Positions 35,786 to 43,638 of a DNA stretch of 64,000 bases are shown here, one piece after another (the stretch's first letter is position 1; every line of letters starts with the position of its first letter). A program made the translations under genes and the position numbers. The DNA comes from Streptomyces wedmorensis (GTDB lineage: Bacteria > Actinomycetota > Actinomycetes > Streptomycetales > Streptomycetaceae), in the NCBI RefSeq assembly GCF_000716445.1, contig NZ_JNWK01000028.1, forward strand, positions 62,001 through 126,000. Direction: 5' to 3'. Under the pieces are notes generated by a model. That model saw only the letters and a list, made by a program, of their open reading frames with translations. It was not told the origin of the DNA and made no database searches.

Positions 35786-37620
35786 CGGGATTCATCAGTT
35801 TCGACGGCCGCCGGGACCGCGCCTGGCTCGACGCGCTCGGCCGGACCATGACCGACGCCATGGCGCACCGCGGCGAGGGCTGCCGCGCCCCGTACGTCTC
35901 GGCGTGCGGCACCGTCATGCTGTGCGCGACCCGGCTGGCCGTCCGCGACCGCAGCCACGCGGGCGACCAGCCGATGACCGACCCCACCGGCCGGGTCGTG
36001 CTCGTCCACAACGGCGAGGTCTACGGCTCCCGTTCGCCCGCGCCGCCGCTGTGGCCGCGCCGCACCAGCTGCGACACCGAGTTCGCCCTCCAGCAGGTCT
36101 GCCGCGAGGACGACCCCGCCGACGCGCTGCGGCCCCTCGACGGCATGTTCGCGCTCGCCTGGCACGACACCACGACGGGCCGGGTCGTACTGGCCCGCGA
36201 CCACTTCGGCGTCAAACCGCTCTTCTACGCCTTCACCGAAGGCGGGCTGCTGTTCGCCTCCGAGCAGCAGGTCCTGCTCCGCACCGGCCTGATCACCCCC
36301 GAGGTCGACGCCGAGGAGTACCTGCTGCGCTCGTGGATCCGGATGGACGCGGCCGACGACCACACCTGGCTGCGCGGCGTCCGCTCCCTCCAGCCCGCCG
36401 AATACCTGGCGGTGGACGGAGGGCGCACCCGCACGCACCGCTACTGGCGGCCCGCGTCCGTGGACGGCCTGGTCGAGCCCGAGGAGATCAGGGCCGCCTT
36501 CGACCGGGCGATCGAGCAGCGGTCGGTGTCCGACGTCCCCCGGGCCGCGGTGCTCAGCGGCGGCGTCGACAGCACGGCGATCGCCGCCGGCCTGACCGCC
36601 GCCGGAGTGCCCCTCGACGGATACGTGCTCCGCTACCAGGACGGCATCGGCGGCTCGGGCGACGACGTCGCCTACGCCACCGAGGTCGCCGAGCGCCTCG
36701 GGGTGGGGCTGACCGTCTGCGACCTGGACCGGCACGCCGCCGCCGACCTCGTCCCCGTCCTGCCCACCCGGCTGATGCGGCCGCTCCTGCACGGCGCCGA
36801 ACTCGCCATGCACCACCTCTACGGGACCATCGCCGGCGACCGGAAGGTGGTCGTCTACTCGGGCCACGGCGCCGACGAGCTCTGGGGGTACCAGGACGGC
36901 CGCTACTTCCCCGTCGTCGACCCCCTCGCCCCCACGTACATCCACGGCCGGCACTACCTCACCCACCGGCTGCACGCCGACGAACGGCCCGTCTGGGCGA
37001 AGCTCGTCGGCTGGATGGCGCACGGACTCGACGTCGACATGGACGTCGTCACCGACCGGGTGTGGGAACGCACCATGGACGAGTACCGGGCGCTCAAGAC
37101 GGCCTCGCCCCTCAAACGCGGCCGGCACCACCTGATGCGGCGCTTCCTCGTCTACGTCAACGACATGGTCGACGCCACCTCGTCGACCTTCACCCTGGAG
37201 GACCGGCCCGTCTTCCAGGACGTCACCCTCACCGAACTCGCCTTCCGCTGCCCCGAACACCTCAAGGACACCAACAAGCCCGGCAGCCACAAGAGCCTGC
37301 TCAAAGCGGCGCTCGCCGACCTCATGCCCGAGTCGGTACGCCACCGCCGCAAACAGGGCTTCCCCACCCCCACCGACCCCCGCTACGTGCAGCGGCTGAC
37401 CGAACTCGCCGACGGACTCGGCACCCCCTTCGGGCTGCCACCGCTGCCGGACGCGCTCCGCGCCGAACTGGGCGTCGGCGAATGGATGTTTCTCGCGTCC
37501 TCCTCCGCCTGGCTCGACCACCTCGCGGAGTTCAGAACCGAACCGAGGAGTCAGAGTCATGGCGAACCGTCCCGTACCCCAGTGGCGCTGGCAGATCCTG
37601 GAGCGCGCCGCCGACCTTGA
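35773..37620 (+). CDS. Asparagine-synthetase-like glutamine-dependent amidotransferase
   Basis: A 615-aa two-domain enzyme. The N-terminal glutaminase domain keeps Cys2 (MCGIAGFISFDG), NGEVYG, and LARDHFGVKPLFY. The synthetase domain has the pyrophosphate loop VLSGGVDSTAIA and YSGHGADELWGYQDG, and the end RRKQGFPTP is close to canonical AsnB. Both halves look functional, so it should make an amide from a carboxylate using Gln and ATP. Relatives in antibiotic pathways amidate carrier- or peptide-bound acids (OxyD-like) or form rings (lasso, beta-lactam). It overlaps the next gene by 62 bases. The substrate is unknown; the peptide's acidic residues or C-terminus are candidates. Confidence 0.85.
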   Translation: MCGIAGFISFDGRRDRAWLDALGRTMTDAMAHRGEGCRAPYVSACGTVMLCATRLAVRDRSHAGDQPMTDPTGRVVLVHNGEVYGSRSPAPPLWPRRTSCDTEFALQQVCREDDPADALRPLDGMFALAWHDTTTGRVVLARDHFGVKPLFYAFTEGGLLFASEQQVLLRTGLITPEVDAEEYLLRSWIRMDAADDHTWLRGVRSLQPAEYLAVDGGRTRTHRYWRPASVDGLVEPEEIRAAFDRAIEQRSVSDVPRAAVLSGGVDSTAIAAGLTAAGVPLDGYVLRYQDGIGGSGDDVAYATEVAERLGVGLTVCDLDRHAAADLVPVLPTRLMRPLLHGAELAMHHLYGTIAGDRKVVVYSGHGADELWGYQDGRYFPVVDPLAPTYIHGRHYLTHRLHADERPVWAKLVGWMAHGLDVDMDVVTDRVWERTMDEYRALKTASPLKRGRHHLMRRFLVYVNDMVDATSSTFTLEDRPVFQDVTLTELAFRCPEHLKDTNKPGSHKSLLKAALADLMPESVRHRRKQGFPTPTDPRYVQRLTELADGLGTPFGLPPLPDALRAELGVGEWMFLASSSAWLDHLAEFRTEPRSQSHGEPSRTPVALADPGARRRP

Positions 37621-38659
37621 CCCGGTGCCGCCGGTGCTCAGCGAGGCGGCGGCACAGGACGGGTGCAACTTCACGGTGTGGCGGCCGACCGTGCTGCCCG
37701 CGGGCTGCGACAGCAGCGTCGGCACGCTCCGCAGGGAGGCTCCTCCCGGGCGGGTGGAGGCCGAGGGCCGCACCCCCTGGAGCGATGCCAACCCGGCCGG
37801 ATACCGCACGGAGATCTCCGGCGGTGGGCGCCGGCTGCGCCTCAAGCAGTTCCACTACGACTGGGCCTTTCCCGCCGCGGACCACCCGTGCCTGTGGGGC
37901 AGTGAGACCAGGCCGTACGAGATCGGCGAGGGCCGGGTCGCCTGGCTCGGCACCGACTACCTGGGGCACCGGGCCGGCAGCGCCCGGATGGCCCGTACCA
38001 CGGTCGAACTCTCGGTGCTCGAAGGCGAGTTCACCGACGAGGAGCTCGTAGCGCTGTTCGCGGCGCTGCGCCCCGCCGTGCCCGAGGCCGCGGAGCGGAT
38101 CCTCGCCACCCCGTTCGCCGAGCTGAGCTACTGGGCCAGGCACCGGGCCGACATGGTGTCCGTCCCCACCGGCGTCTTCTCCTTCCACCGGCGCGACAAG
38201 AAGCACGAGGGCGACTGGATCCCCTCCGCCGACGTCGCCGCCTTCCTCGCCGCCCAGGGCGTTCCGGTGACCGCCGGCGGGTTCCGCGCGGAGAGCGCCG
38301 CGACCTTCGGGGACGGCGCCGCCGTCCGCGAACTGGAGGTCGTCTACGCCTCGCCGGACGGCGCCGAACTGCGCCTCACGGCCCAGCGCACCGGCGGCGG
38401 GCGCCTGGAGTTTCCGCCCGTCCGAGAGAAGCACCCCGCCACCGAGGAGCTCCACGACCTCGACGGCCGCCCCCTCCACCTCGGCCACGTCGACGCCGAG
38501 TACGGCGCCTGCGACGCCTGGTGGCAGCACCCCGACGGCTACGACCTCCGCCTGCTGGGCAGCGCCGGCACGGGCCTGGGCCGCGAGGCCTTCCTCGGCC
38601 TGGTCGCCGGCATCGACGCCGACCTCCGCCTCGCCGGGAACGCCGAGGTGCTGGGATGA
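37559..38659 (+). CDS. Unrecognised 366-aa operon protein
   Basis: I do not recognise this family. ATG 37559 has GAGGAG (37544-37549) upstream and lies inside the 3' end of the AsnB-like gene. The protein has no signal peptide or membrane helix. It starts MANRPVPQWRWQILERAADL, and contains clusters of aromatic residues (FHYDWAFPAADHPCLWG, FAELSYWARHRADMVS, DAWWQHPDGYDL). The Cys are in DGCNFTVW, PAGCDSS and GACDAWW. Two halves of similar composition suggest a duplicated alpha/beta fold. It is coupled by ATGA to the aldehyde dehydrogenase gene, so it belongs to this pathway as an enzyme or a binding partner. Confidence 0.75.
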   Translation: MANRPVPQWRWQILERAADLDPVPPVLSEAAAQDGCNFTVWRPTVLPAGCDSSVGTLRREAPPGRVEAEGRTPWSDANPAGYRTEISGGGRRLRLKQFHYDWAFPAADHPCLWGSETRPYEIGEGRVAWLGTDYLGHRAGSARMARTTVELSVLEGEFTDEELVALFAALRPAVPEAAERILATPFAELSYWARHRADMVSVPTGVFSFHRRDKKHEGDWIPSADVAAFLAAQGVPVTAGGFRAESAATFGDGAAVRELEVVYASPDGAELRLTAQRTGGGRLEFPPVREKHPATEELHDLDGRPLHLGHVDAEYGACDAWWQHPDGYDLRLLGSAGTGLGREAFLGLVAGIDADLRLAGNAEVLG

Positions 38660-40059
38660 GCGGGACGGGACGGGCCGTCCTCGACCCCGCCACCGGGCGC
38701 CTCCTCGCCCGCCTGAAGGACACAGACGAGTCCGGCGTCGACGACGCCGTGGCCCGCGCGGACACGGCCTTCCGCGGCGAGTGGGCCGACACCTCGCCGA
38801 GCCGGCGCGGCGACCTGCTCCGGAACCTCGGGGACCTGCTGCGCGCCGAGCGCGAGGTGTTCGCGGAACTGGAGCGGAGCAACGCCGGCAAGCCCACGGC
38901 ACGGGCACTCGGCGAGGTCGACTTCGCCGCCCGGGTACTCGACTGGTTCGCGGCGGCGGCCCGCCACCCGGTGGGGGAGACCCACCCCTCGGGCCCCGGC
39001 ATGCGCGCGTACACCGACCGCGTGCCCGTCGGCGTCGTCGCGGCCGTCGCGCCGAACAACTACCCCCTGCTCCTCGCCGTGTGGAAGATCGCCGCGGCCC
39101 TCGCGTACGGCAACACCGTCGTGGTCAAGCCGGCGCCCGAGACACCGCTCTCGCTGCGCCGCCTCGTCGACCGCGCCGGCGGACTGCTCCCCGAGGGCGT
39201 GCTCACCGGCGTGTACGGCGGCGCCGGCACCGGCCGGCTGCTGTGCGGGCACCCGGCCGTCGGCATGGTGTCGTTCACCGGCTCGACGGCCGCCGGACGC
39301 GACGTCGCACGCCGCTGCGCCGACGGCCTCAAGCCCGTCTCGCTCGAACTCGGCGGCAAGAGCCCCGTGGTGGTCTTCCGCGACGCCGACCTCGACGCGG
39401 CCGCCCGGGCCGTCGTCACCGGATTCACCGGCAACACCGGCCAGATGTGCGTGGCCGCCTCCCGCCTCGTCGTCGACCGGGCCGTGCACGTCGAGTTCGT
39501 CGACCGCGTGGCCAAACTGGCCGCCGGCCTGCGGGTCGGCCGGCCGGCGGACCCCGCCACCGACCTCGGCCCCCTGATCAGCCGCGCCGCCGCCGACCGC
39601 GCGGCCGAGGTGGTCGAGGAGGCGGCGGCGAAGGGCGCGCGCGTCGTCCTGCCGCCCGACGCCACCGGCGTCCGGCACGACCTCGACGGCGGGTTCCACG
39701 TCCACCCCGTGATCCTGGACGAAGCGCCGTCCGACAGCCGAGCCTGGCGCGAGGAGATCTTCGGCCCGGTGCTGTCCGTCGCCGCGTTCGACACCGACGC
39801 CGAGGCACTGGCCCTCGCGCACGACACCGCGTACGGCCTGTCGGCCTCCGTCTGGACGTCGGACGCCGACCGGGCCGAGCACTTCGGCCGGAACCTGCGC
39901 GCCGGCATGGTCTGGGTCAACACCTGGGGCGACACCGAGGAGACCGTCAGCGTCTCCGGCATGGGGCAGTCCGGGTACGGCCGCGAGCTGGGCCTCCACG
40001 CGGTGGAGGGCTACACCCGGCCCCGGGCCGTCTGGGTCGCCCACCGGCCGGGAAGGTAG
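38656..40059 (+). CDS. Aldehyde dehydrogenase
   Basis: A 467-aa NAD(P)-dependent dehydrogenase overlapping the previous stop (ATGA). Catalytic residues: the Asn pair in VAPNNYPLLL (~135), Glu231 in LELGGKSPVV and Cys265 in GNTGQMCVAASR. The family-typical VSFTGSTAAGRDVA and EEIFGPVLSV are present. It resembles betaine/aminoaldehyde dehydrogenases (LERSNAGKPTARALGEVDFA near the front). It would oxidise an aldehyde to an acid, or reduce an activated acid. The next gene is a threonine-aldolase-like enzyme that produces or uses an aldehyde, so the two may work in sequence. Confidence 0.92.
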   Translation: MSGTGRAVLDPATGRLLARLKDTDESGVDDAVARADTAFRGEWADTSPSRRGDLLRNLGDLLRAEREVFAELERSNAGKPTARALGEVDFAARVLDWFAAAARHPVGETHPSGPGMRAYTDRVPVGVVAAVAPNNYPLLLAVWKIAAALAYGNTVVVKPAPETPLSLRRLVDRAGGLLPEGVLTGVYGGAGTGRLLCGHPAVGMVSFTGSTAAGRDVARRCADGLKPVSLELGGKSPVVVFRDADLDAAARAVVTGFTGNTGQMCVAASRLVVDRAVHVEFVDRVAKLAAGLRVGRPADPATDLGPLISRAAADRAAEVVEEAAAKGARVVLPPDATGVRHDLDGGFHVHPVILDEAPSDSRAWREEIFGPVLSVAAFDTDAEALALAHDTAYGLSASVWTSDADRAEHFGRNLRAGMVWVNTWGDTEETVSVSGMGQSGYGRELGLHAVEGYTRPRAVWVAHRPGR

Positions 40060-40065
40060 CCGGCG

Positions 40066-41193
40066 ATGGCGACCGCCACCCCGCCGCGGCTCGACTTCCG
40101 CAGCGACACCCGCACCCTGCCCGACGCCCGGATGCGCGCGGCGATGGCCGGGGCCAGGGTCGGCGACGACGTGTACGGCGACGACCCCACCGTCGCCCTC
40201 CTGGAGGAGACGGTCGCCGGACTCCTGGGCACCGAGGCCGCGTTGCTCATGCCCAGCGGCACCATGGCGAACCTCGTCGCCCCGCTCGCCGCGGCCGGCC
40301 CGCCCGGGTCGCCGCCGCCCCGCGTGATCGCCGGAGCCGACACCCACATGGCGTTCCTCGAAGCGGACGGGCTGCGCCGCTTCGGCGGGGTCGAGCTCGT
40401 GGCGGTGCCACAGCGCCCCGACGGGCTGCCCGACCCGGACGCCCTGACCGCGCTGCTCGCCGCCGGCGCGGAAGGACGCCCGACCGTGGTGTGCCTGGAG
40501 AACACCAGCATGATGCGCTCGGGCAACGCCCTCGACGCCGCCGCCACCCGCGCCGTGGCCGACCTGGCCCACCGGTACGGCGCGCACTTCCACCTCGACG
40601 GCGCCCGCCTCGCGAACGCGGCCGTGGCGCTCGGCGTCCCGCCCGCCGAACTCGCCGGCCCCGCCGACAGCGTGTCCTTCTCCGTCTCCAAGGGACTCGG
40701 CGGCCCGGTCGGCGGACTCCTCTGCGGCACGCGCGAGTACCTCGCGCACGCCCGGGAGTCGAGGACCTGGCTCGGCGGCTCCCTGCACCAGGCGGGCATC
40801 GTCGCGGCACCCGCCCTGGTCGCGCTCGGGCGCCTGCCCGAACTCGCCGCCGACCACGAGAAGGCCGCCGCCCTCGCCGACGGGCTCGCCTCGGTGCCCG
40901 GCGCCGAGGTGATGCGCCCGCCGCGACCGACCAACATGGTCATGGCCCGACTCGCCGGACTCGCCGCCGACGACTGCGCAACGCGCCTCGCCGAACACGG
41001 AGTTCGCGTCCTTCCGCTGCCGAACGGCCATGTCCGCTTCGTCGCGCACCGGTCACACGACATGATCAGTGTGCACGCGGCCGTCAGGGCGGTGGCGGCC
41101 GTGGCGGCGACGCTGCCCGCGAGGCCCGGCCGACAACCGAACGAGCCGTCCCCGGCCGGGGAGGGCTCCGCGACATCGATGGAGGAAGCATGA
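40066..41193 (+). CDS. Threonine-aldolase-like PLP enzyme
   Basis: A 375-aa fold-type I PLP enzyme. It begins LDFRSDTRTLPDARMRAAMA and has VGDDVYGDDPTVALLE, typical of low-specificity L-threonine aldolase. The PLP lysine is Lys209 in SFSVSKGLGGPVGG, and FHLDGARLANAAVALG holds the Asp that binds the ring N. The stretch CLENTSMMRSGN differs from the canonical CLENTH, so specificity may differ. Aldolases cleave or form beta-hydroxy-alpha-amino acids from glycine and an aldehyde. Together with the aldehyde dehydrogenase this implies an unusual amino acid in the pathway. Confidence 0.88.
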   Translation: MATATPPRLDFRSDTRTLPDARMRAAMAGARVGDDVYGDDPTVALLEETVAGLLGTEAALLMPSGTMANLVAPLAAAGPPGSPPPRVIAGADTHMAFLEADGLRRFGGVELVAVPQRPDGLPDPDALTALLAAGAEGRPTVVCLENTSMMRSGNALDAAATRAVADLAHRYGAHFHLDGARLANAAVALGVPPAELAGPADSVSFSVSKGLGGPVGGLLCGTREYLAHARESRTWLGGSLHQAGIVAAPALVALGRLPELAADHEKAAALADGLASVPGAEVMRPPRPTNMVMARLAGLAADDCATRLAEHGVRVLPLPNGHVRFVAHRSHDMISVHAAVRAVAAVAATLPARPGRQPNEPSPAGEGSATSMEEA

Positions 41194-41645
41194 CCGACAT
41201 GCCACCGCGTGGACTGGAGGAGCGGCTCAAGGACACGCGTGCCAGGCTGGAGAACGACATCGACCTCTGGGTCGCCACGTCCGGCGCCGAGGGCGGGGTC
41301 CACCTCATCCCCCTCTCGTACCTCTGGGACGGCGCCGCGTTCCTGATCTCCACGCCGCGCGCCTCGGTCACCGGCCGCAACCTCCTCGCCGACGGCCGGG
41401 TGCGCCTCGGCCTCGGCCCGACCCGCGACGTGGTGATCGTCGACGGCGTCGCCGAGCCGCTGGACGTCGCCGAGCTCGGCCAGGAGGCCGGGGACGCCTT
41501 CGCCGCGAAGACCGGTTTCGACCCGCGCGAACTCGAGCAGCCCTACCAGTACTTCCGCATCCGCCCGCAGCGCACCCAGGCCTGGCGCGAGGCGAACGAG
41601 CTGGCCGGCCGCGGCCTGATGCGCGACGGGGTCTGGCTCGGCTGA
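41190..41645 (+). CDS. PPOX-class (pyridoxamine 5'-phosphate-oxidase fold) flavin/F420 protein
   Basis: A 151-aa split-barrel protein, coupled to the previous gene by ATGA. It shows LENDIDLWVATSGAEGGVHL, PLSYLWDGAAFLISTPR and RVRLGLGPTRDVVIVDGVAE, which form the cofactor barrel, and ends FRIRPQRTQAWREANELAG. Members bind FMN or F420 and act as oxidases, reductases or haem-binding proteins. It is the last gene of the nine-gene operon and is followed by a hairpin at 41667-41702. The cofactor cannot be decided from sequence by eye. Confidence 0.85.
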   Translation: MTDMPPRGLEERLKDTRARLENDIDLWVATSGAEGGVHLIPLSYLWDGAAFLISTPRASVTGRNLLADGRVRLGLGPTRDVVIVDGVAEPLDVAELGQEAGDAFAAKTGFDPRELEQPYQYFRIRPQRTQAWREANELAGRGLMRDGVWLG

Positions 41646-41666
41646 CCCTCGCGCGTCCGCACCCCC

Positions 41667-41702
41667 ACCGCCGGCCGGTCACCCCCGTGACCGACCGGCG
41701 GT
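41667..41702 (+). terminator. Terminator of the micro-ORF operon
   Basis: 16-base arms ACCGCCGGCCGGTCAC (41667-41682) and its complement (41687-41702) with one mismatch, 22 bases after the PPOX stop. Confidence 0.75.
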
Positions 41703-41720
41703 CGTACGGGCCGGCCCGGT

Positions 41721-41779
41721 CCAGCCGTTCTTGACCGGATCTGAAGAGCCCTTTGCCAGGCTGCGACGGCAATGCATCC
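41721..41779 (+). promoter_or_regulatory. Promoter block shared with the secreted hydrolase gene
   Basis: Ungapped match to 25009-25067: CCAGCC, TTGAC (41731-41735), CAGGCTGCGA (41757-41766) and TGCATCC (41773-41779). The monooxygenase ATG follows at 41804. Confidence 0.55.
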
Positions 41780-41803
41780 GTCGATATTTCTGGAAGGGCG
41801 AAC

Positions 41804-43555
41804 ATGGGGACAATCGAGGTTCCGGTCCTGATCGTGGGCGGTGGCGGATGCGGTCTGTCCGCCTCCGTCTTCCTGGCCGACCAGGGCGTCGACCATCTGC
41901 TGGTGGAACGGCACCCGGACACGTCGAGGATTCCGAAGGCGCACTATCTCAACCAGCGCACGATGGAGATCTTCCGGCAGCACGGCATCGCCGACGACGT
42001 GCTCGCCGAGGCGGCACCGCTGGAGATGTTCGGCAAGGTGCGCTGGCAGACCACGCTCGCGGGCGACGGGCCGATGGACCGCCGTCTGATCCACGAGATG
42101 GACGCCTTCGGCGGCGGCGAACTGCGCGAGGGCTACGAGAAGGTCGGGCCCGTCCTGCCGGCCAAGCTGCCGCAGATGTGGCTGGAGCCGATCCTGCGCC
42201 GCCACGCGGAGAACCGCAGCCCCGGCCGGATCCTCTTCCACCACGAGCTGACGACCTTCTCCGACGAGGGCGACCACGTCCTGGCCGAGGTGCGGAACGT
42301 CGAGACCGGGGAGATCACCACGGTCAAGGCGCAGTACCTGATAGGCGCCGACGGCGGCCGGTTCGTCGGCCCCGAGGTCGGCATCAAGCAGGAAGGCCCG
42401 CCCGGACTCGTCAACACCACCACCGCCTACTTCTCCGCCGACCTGTCCGAGTGGTGGGAGGAAGGCACGCTCATCACCCACTTCCTCAGCCCGGAGGACC
42501 CCGACCTCTCCAGCAACCTCATCGAGATGGGGCCGAGCTGGGGCAAGGCCTGCGAGCAGTGGGGCCTGCACTTCGCCCCCGGCCCGCCCGGACGCTGGGA
42601 CGCCGAGACCGTGATCCCGCGCATCCGCGAGCTGCTGCGCCTGCCGGAGCTGGAGATCGAGGTCCACAAGGTCACCGACTGGATCGTGCACGCCCACCTC
42701 GCCGACCGCTACCGCGTCGGCCGCGTGCTGATCGCCGGCGACGCCGCGCACCGCCAGCCGCCGGCCGTCGGCCTCGGCCTCAACACCGGCATCCAGGACG
42801 CCCACAACCTGGCGTGGAAGCTGGCCGCGGTCGTCAACGGCGGTTCGCCCGACAGCCTGATCGACACCTACGAGGCCGAGCGCCGTCCCGTGGGCCGCGA
42901 GAACGTCGACTGGGCCGTGTCCGCTGCCTCCCACCACCAGGTCGTCATCGATGCCATCGGCGTCGGCCACAACATTCCCGCGGGCCGCCGTCTCCAGCGT
43001 CTGGAGGCGTACTTCGACCCGTCCGCGAACGGCGACACCGTGCGGGCCCGGGCGCTGGAGATCTTCCACACCCACCGCGGCGGCTGCCAGTCGCTCGACA
43101 TGGAGGTGGGCTTCGGCTACGAGGAGGGCGCGCTCGTCCCCGACGGCACCGAGCGGCCGGCCCGCGTCCCGATGCGGAACGTGCACGTGCCGACGTCCCG
43201 CCCCGGCCACCGGGTGCCGCACGCCTGGATCAGCCGCGACGGCGAGCTCCTCTCCACGATCGACCTCACCGGCACCAGCGGCTACGTGCTGATCACCGGC
43301 CCCGAGGGGACGGCGTGGACCGAGGCGGCCGAGCGCGTGGCGGAGAAGTACTCCGTGCCGGTCGTCACGGCCCGCATCGGCGAGGGCGGCGACTACGACG
43401 ACGTGGACGGCGGATGGGAGGCCGTCCGGCAGATCACCGGCGCCGGCGCGCTCGTGGTCCGTCCCGACGGGCACGTCGCCTACCGCGCCACGGAGGCCGC
43501 CGAGGACCCGGAGCAGGTCCTGACCGAGGTGTTCGCGGCCGTCCTCGACCGCTGA
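41804..43555 (+). CDS. Class A FAD monooxygenase (phenol-hydroxylase-like, large form)
   Basis: A 583-aa flavoprotein. FAD/NADPH motifs: VPVLIVGGGGCGLSASVFLA, the DG motif LIGADGGRFVG and the GD motif VLIAGDAAHRQPPAVGLGLN. The C-terminal ~170 residues form a thioredoxin-like domain (YVLITGPEGTAWTEAAERVA). It is longer than, and clearly distinct from, the other five class A genes here: the AHYLNQRTMEIFRQHG and YEKVGPVLPAKLPQMWLEPI segments place it with the 2,4-dichlorophenol hydroxylase-like group often present in angucycline and anthracycline clusters. It is transcribed alone between a shared promoter block and a strong terminator. GGAAGGG precedes ATG 41804. Confidence 0.9.
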   Translation: MGTIEVPVLIVGGGGCGLSASVFLADQGVDHLLVERHPDTSRIPKAHYLNQRTMEIFRQHGIADDVLAEAAPLEMFGKVRWQTTLAGDGPMDRRLIHEMDAFGGGELREGYEKVGPVLPAKLPQMWLEPILRRHAENRSPGRILFHHELTTFSDEGDHVLAEVRNVETGEITTVKAQYLIGADGGRFVGPEVGIKQEGPPGLVNTTTAYFSADLSEWWEEGTLITHFLSPEDPDLSSNLIEMGPSWGKACEQWGLHFAPGPPGRWDAETVIPRIRELLRLPELEIEVHKVTDWIVHAHLADRYRVGRVLIAGDAAHRQPPAVGLGLNTGIQDAHNLAWKLAAVVNGGSPDSLIDTYEAERRPVGRENVDWAVSAASHHQVVIDAIGVGHNIPAGRRLQRLEAYFDPSANGDTVRARALEIFHTHRGGCQSLDMEVGFGYEEGALVPDGTERPARVPMRNVHVPTSRPGHRVPHAWISRDGELLSTIDLTGTSGYVLITGPEGTAWTEAAERVAEKYSVPVVTARIGEGGDYDDVDGGWEAVRQITGAGALVVRPDGHVAYRATEAAEDPEQVLTEVFAAVLDR

Positions 43556-43572
43556 CGCCGCTCCCGGAAACA

Positions 43573-43612
43573 CGAGAAGGGGCCGTGCCCGATCGGGCAC
43601 GGCCCCTTCTCG
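43573..43612. terminator. Perfect 40-base palindrome, bidirectional terminator
   Basis: Arms CGAGAAGGGGCCGTGCCCGA (43573-43592) and its exact complement (43593-43612). It separates convergent genes. Confidence 0.9.
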
Positions 43613-43638
43613 TCGCCGTCAGGGCCTCGGAGGCCGGG

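Noticed and set aside
35773..37620. AsnB-like protein as a lasso-peptide cyclase
   Set aside because: It keeps a full N-terminal glutaminase domain with Cys2, and no lasso protease or RRE gene is present.
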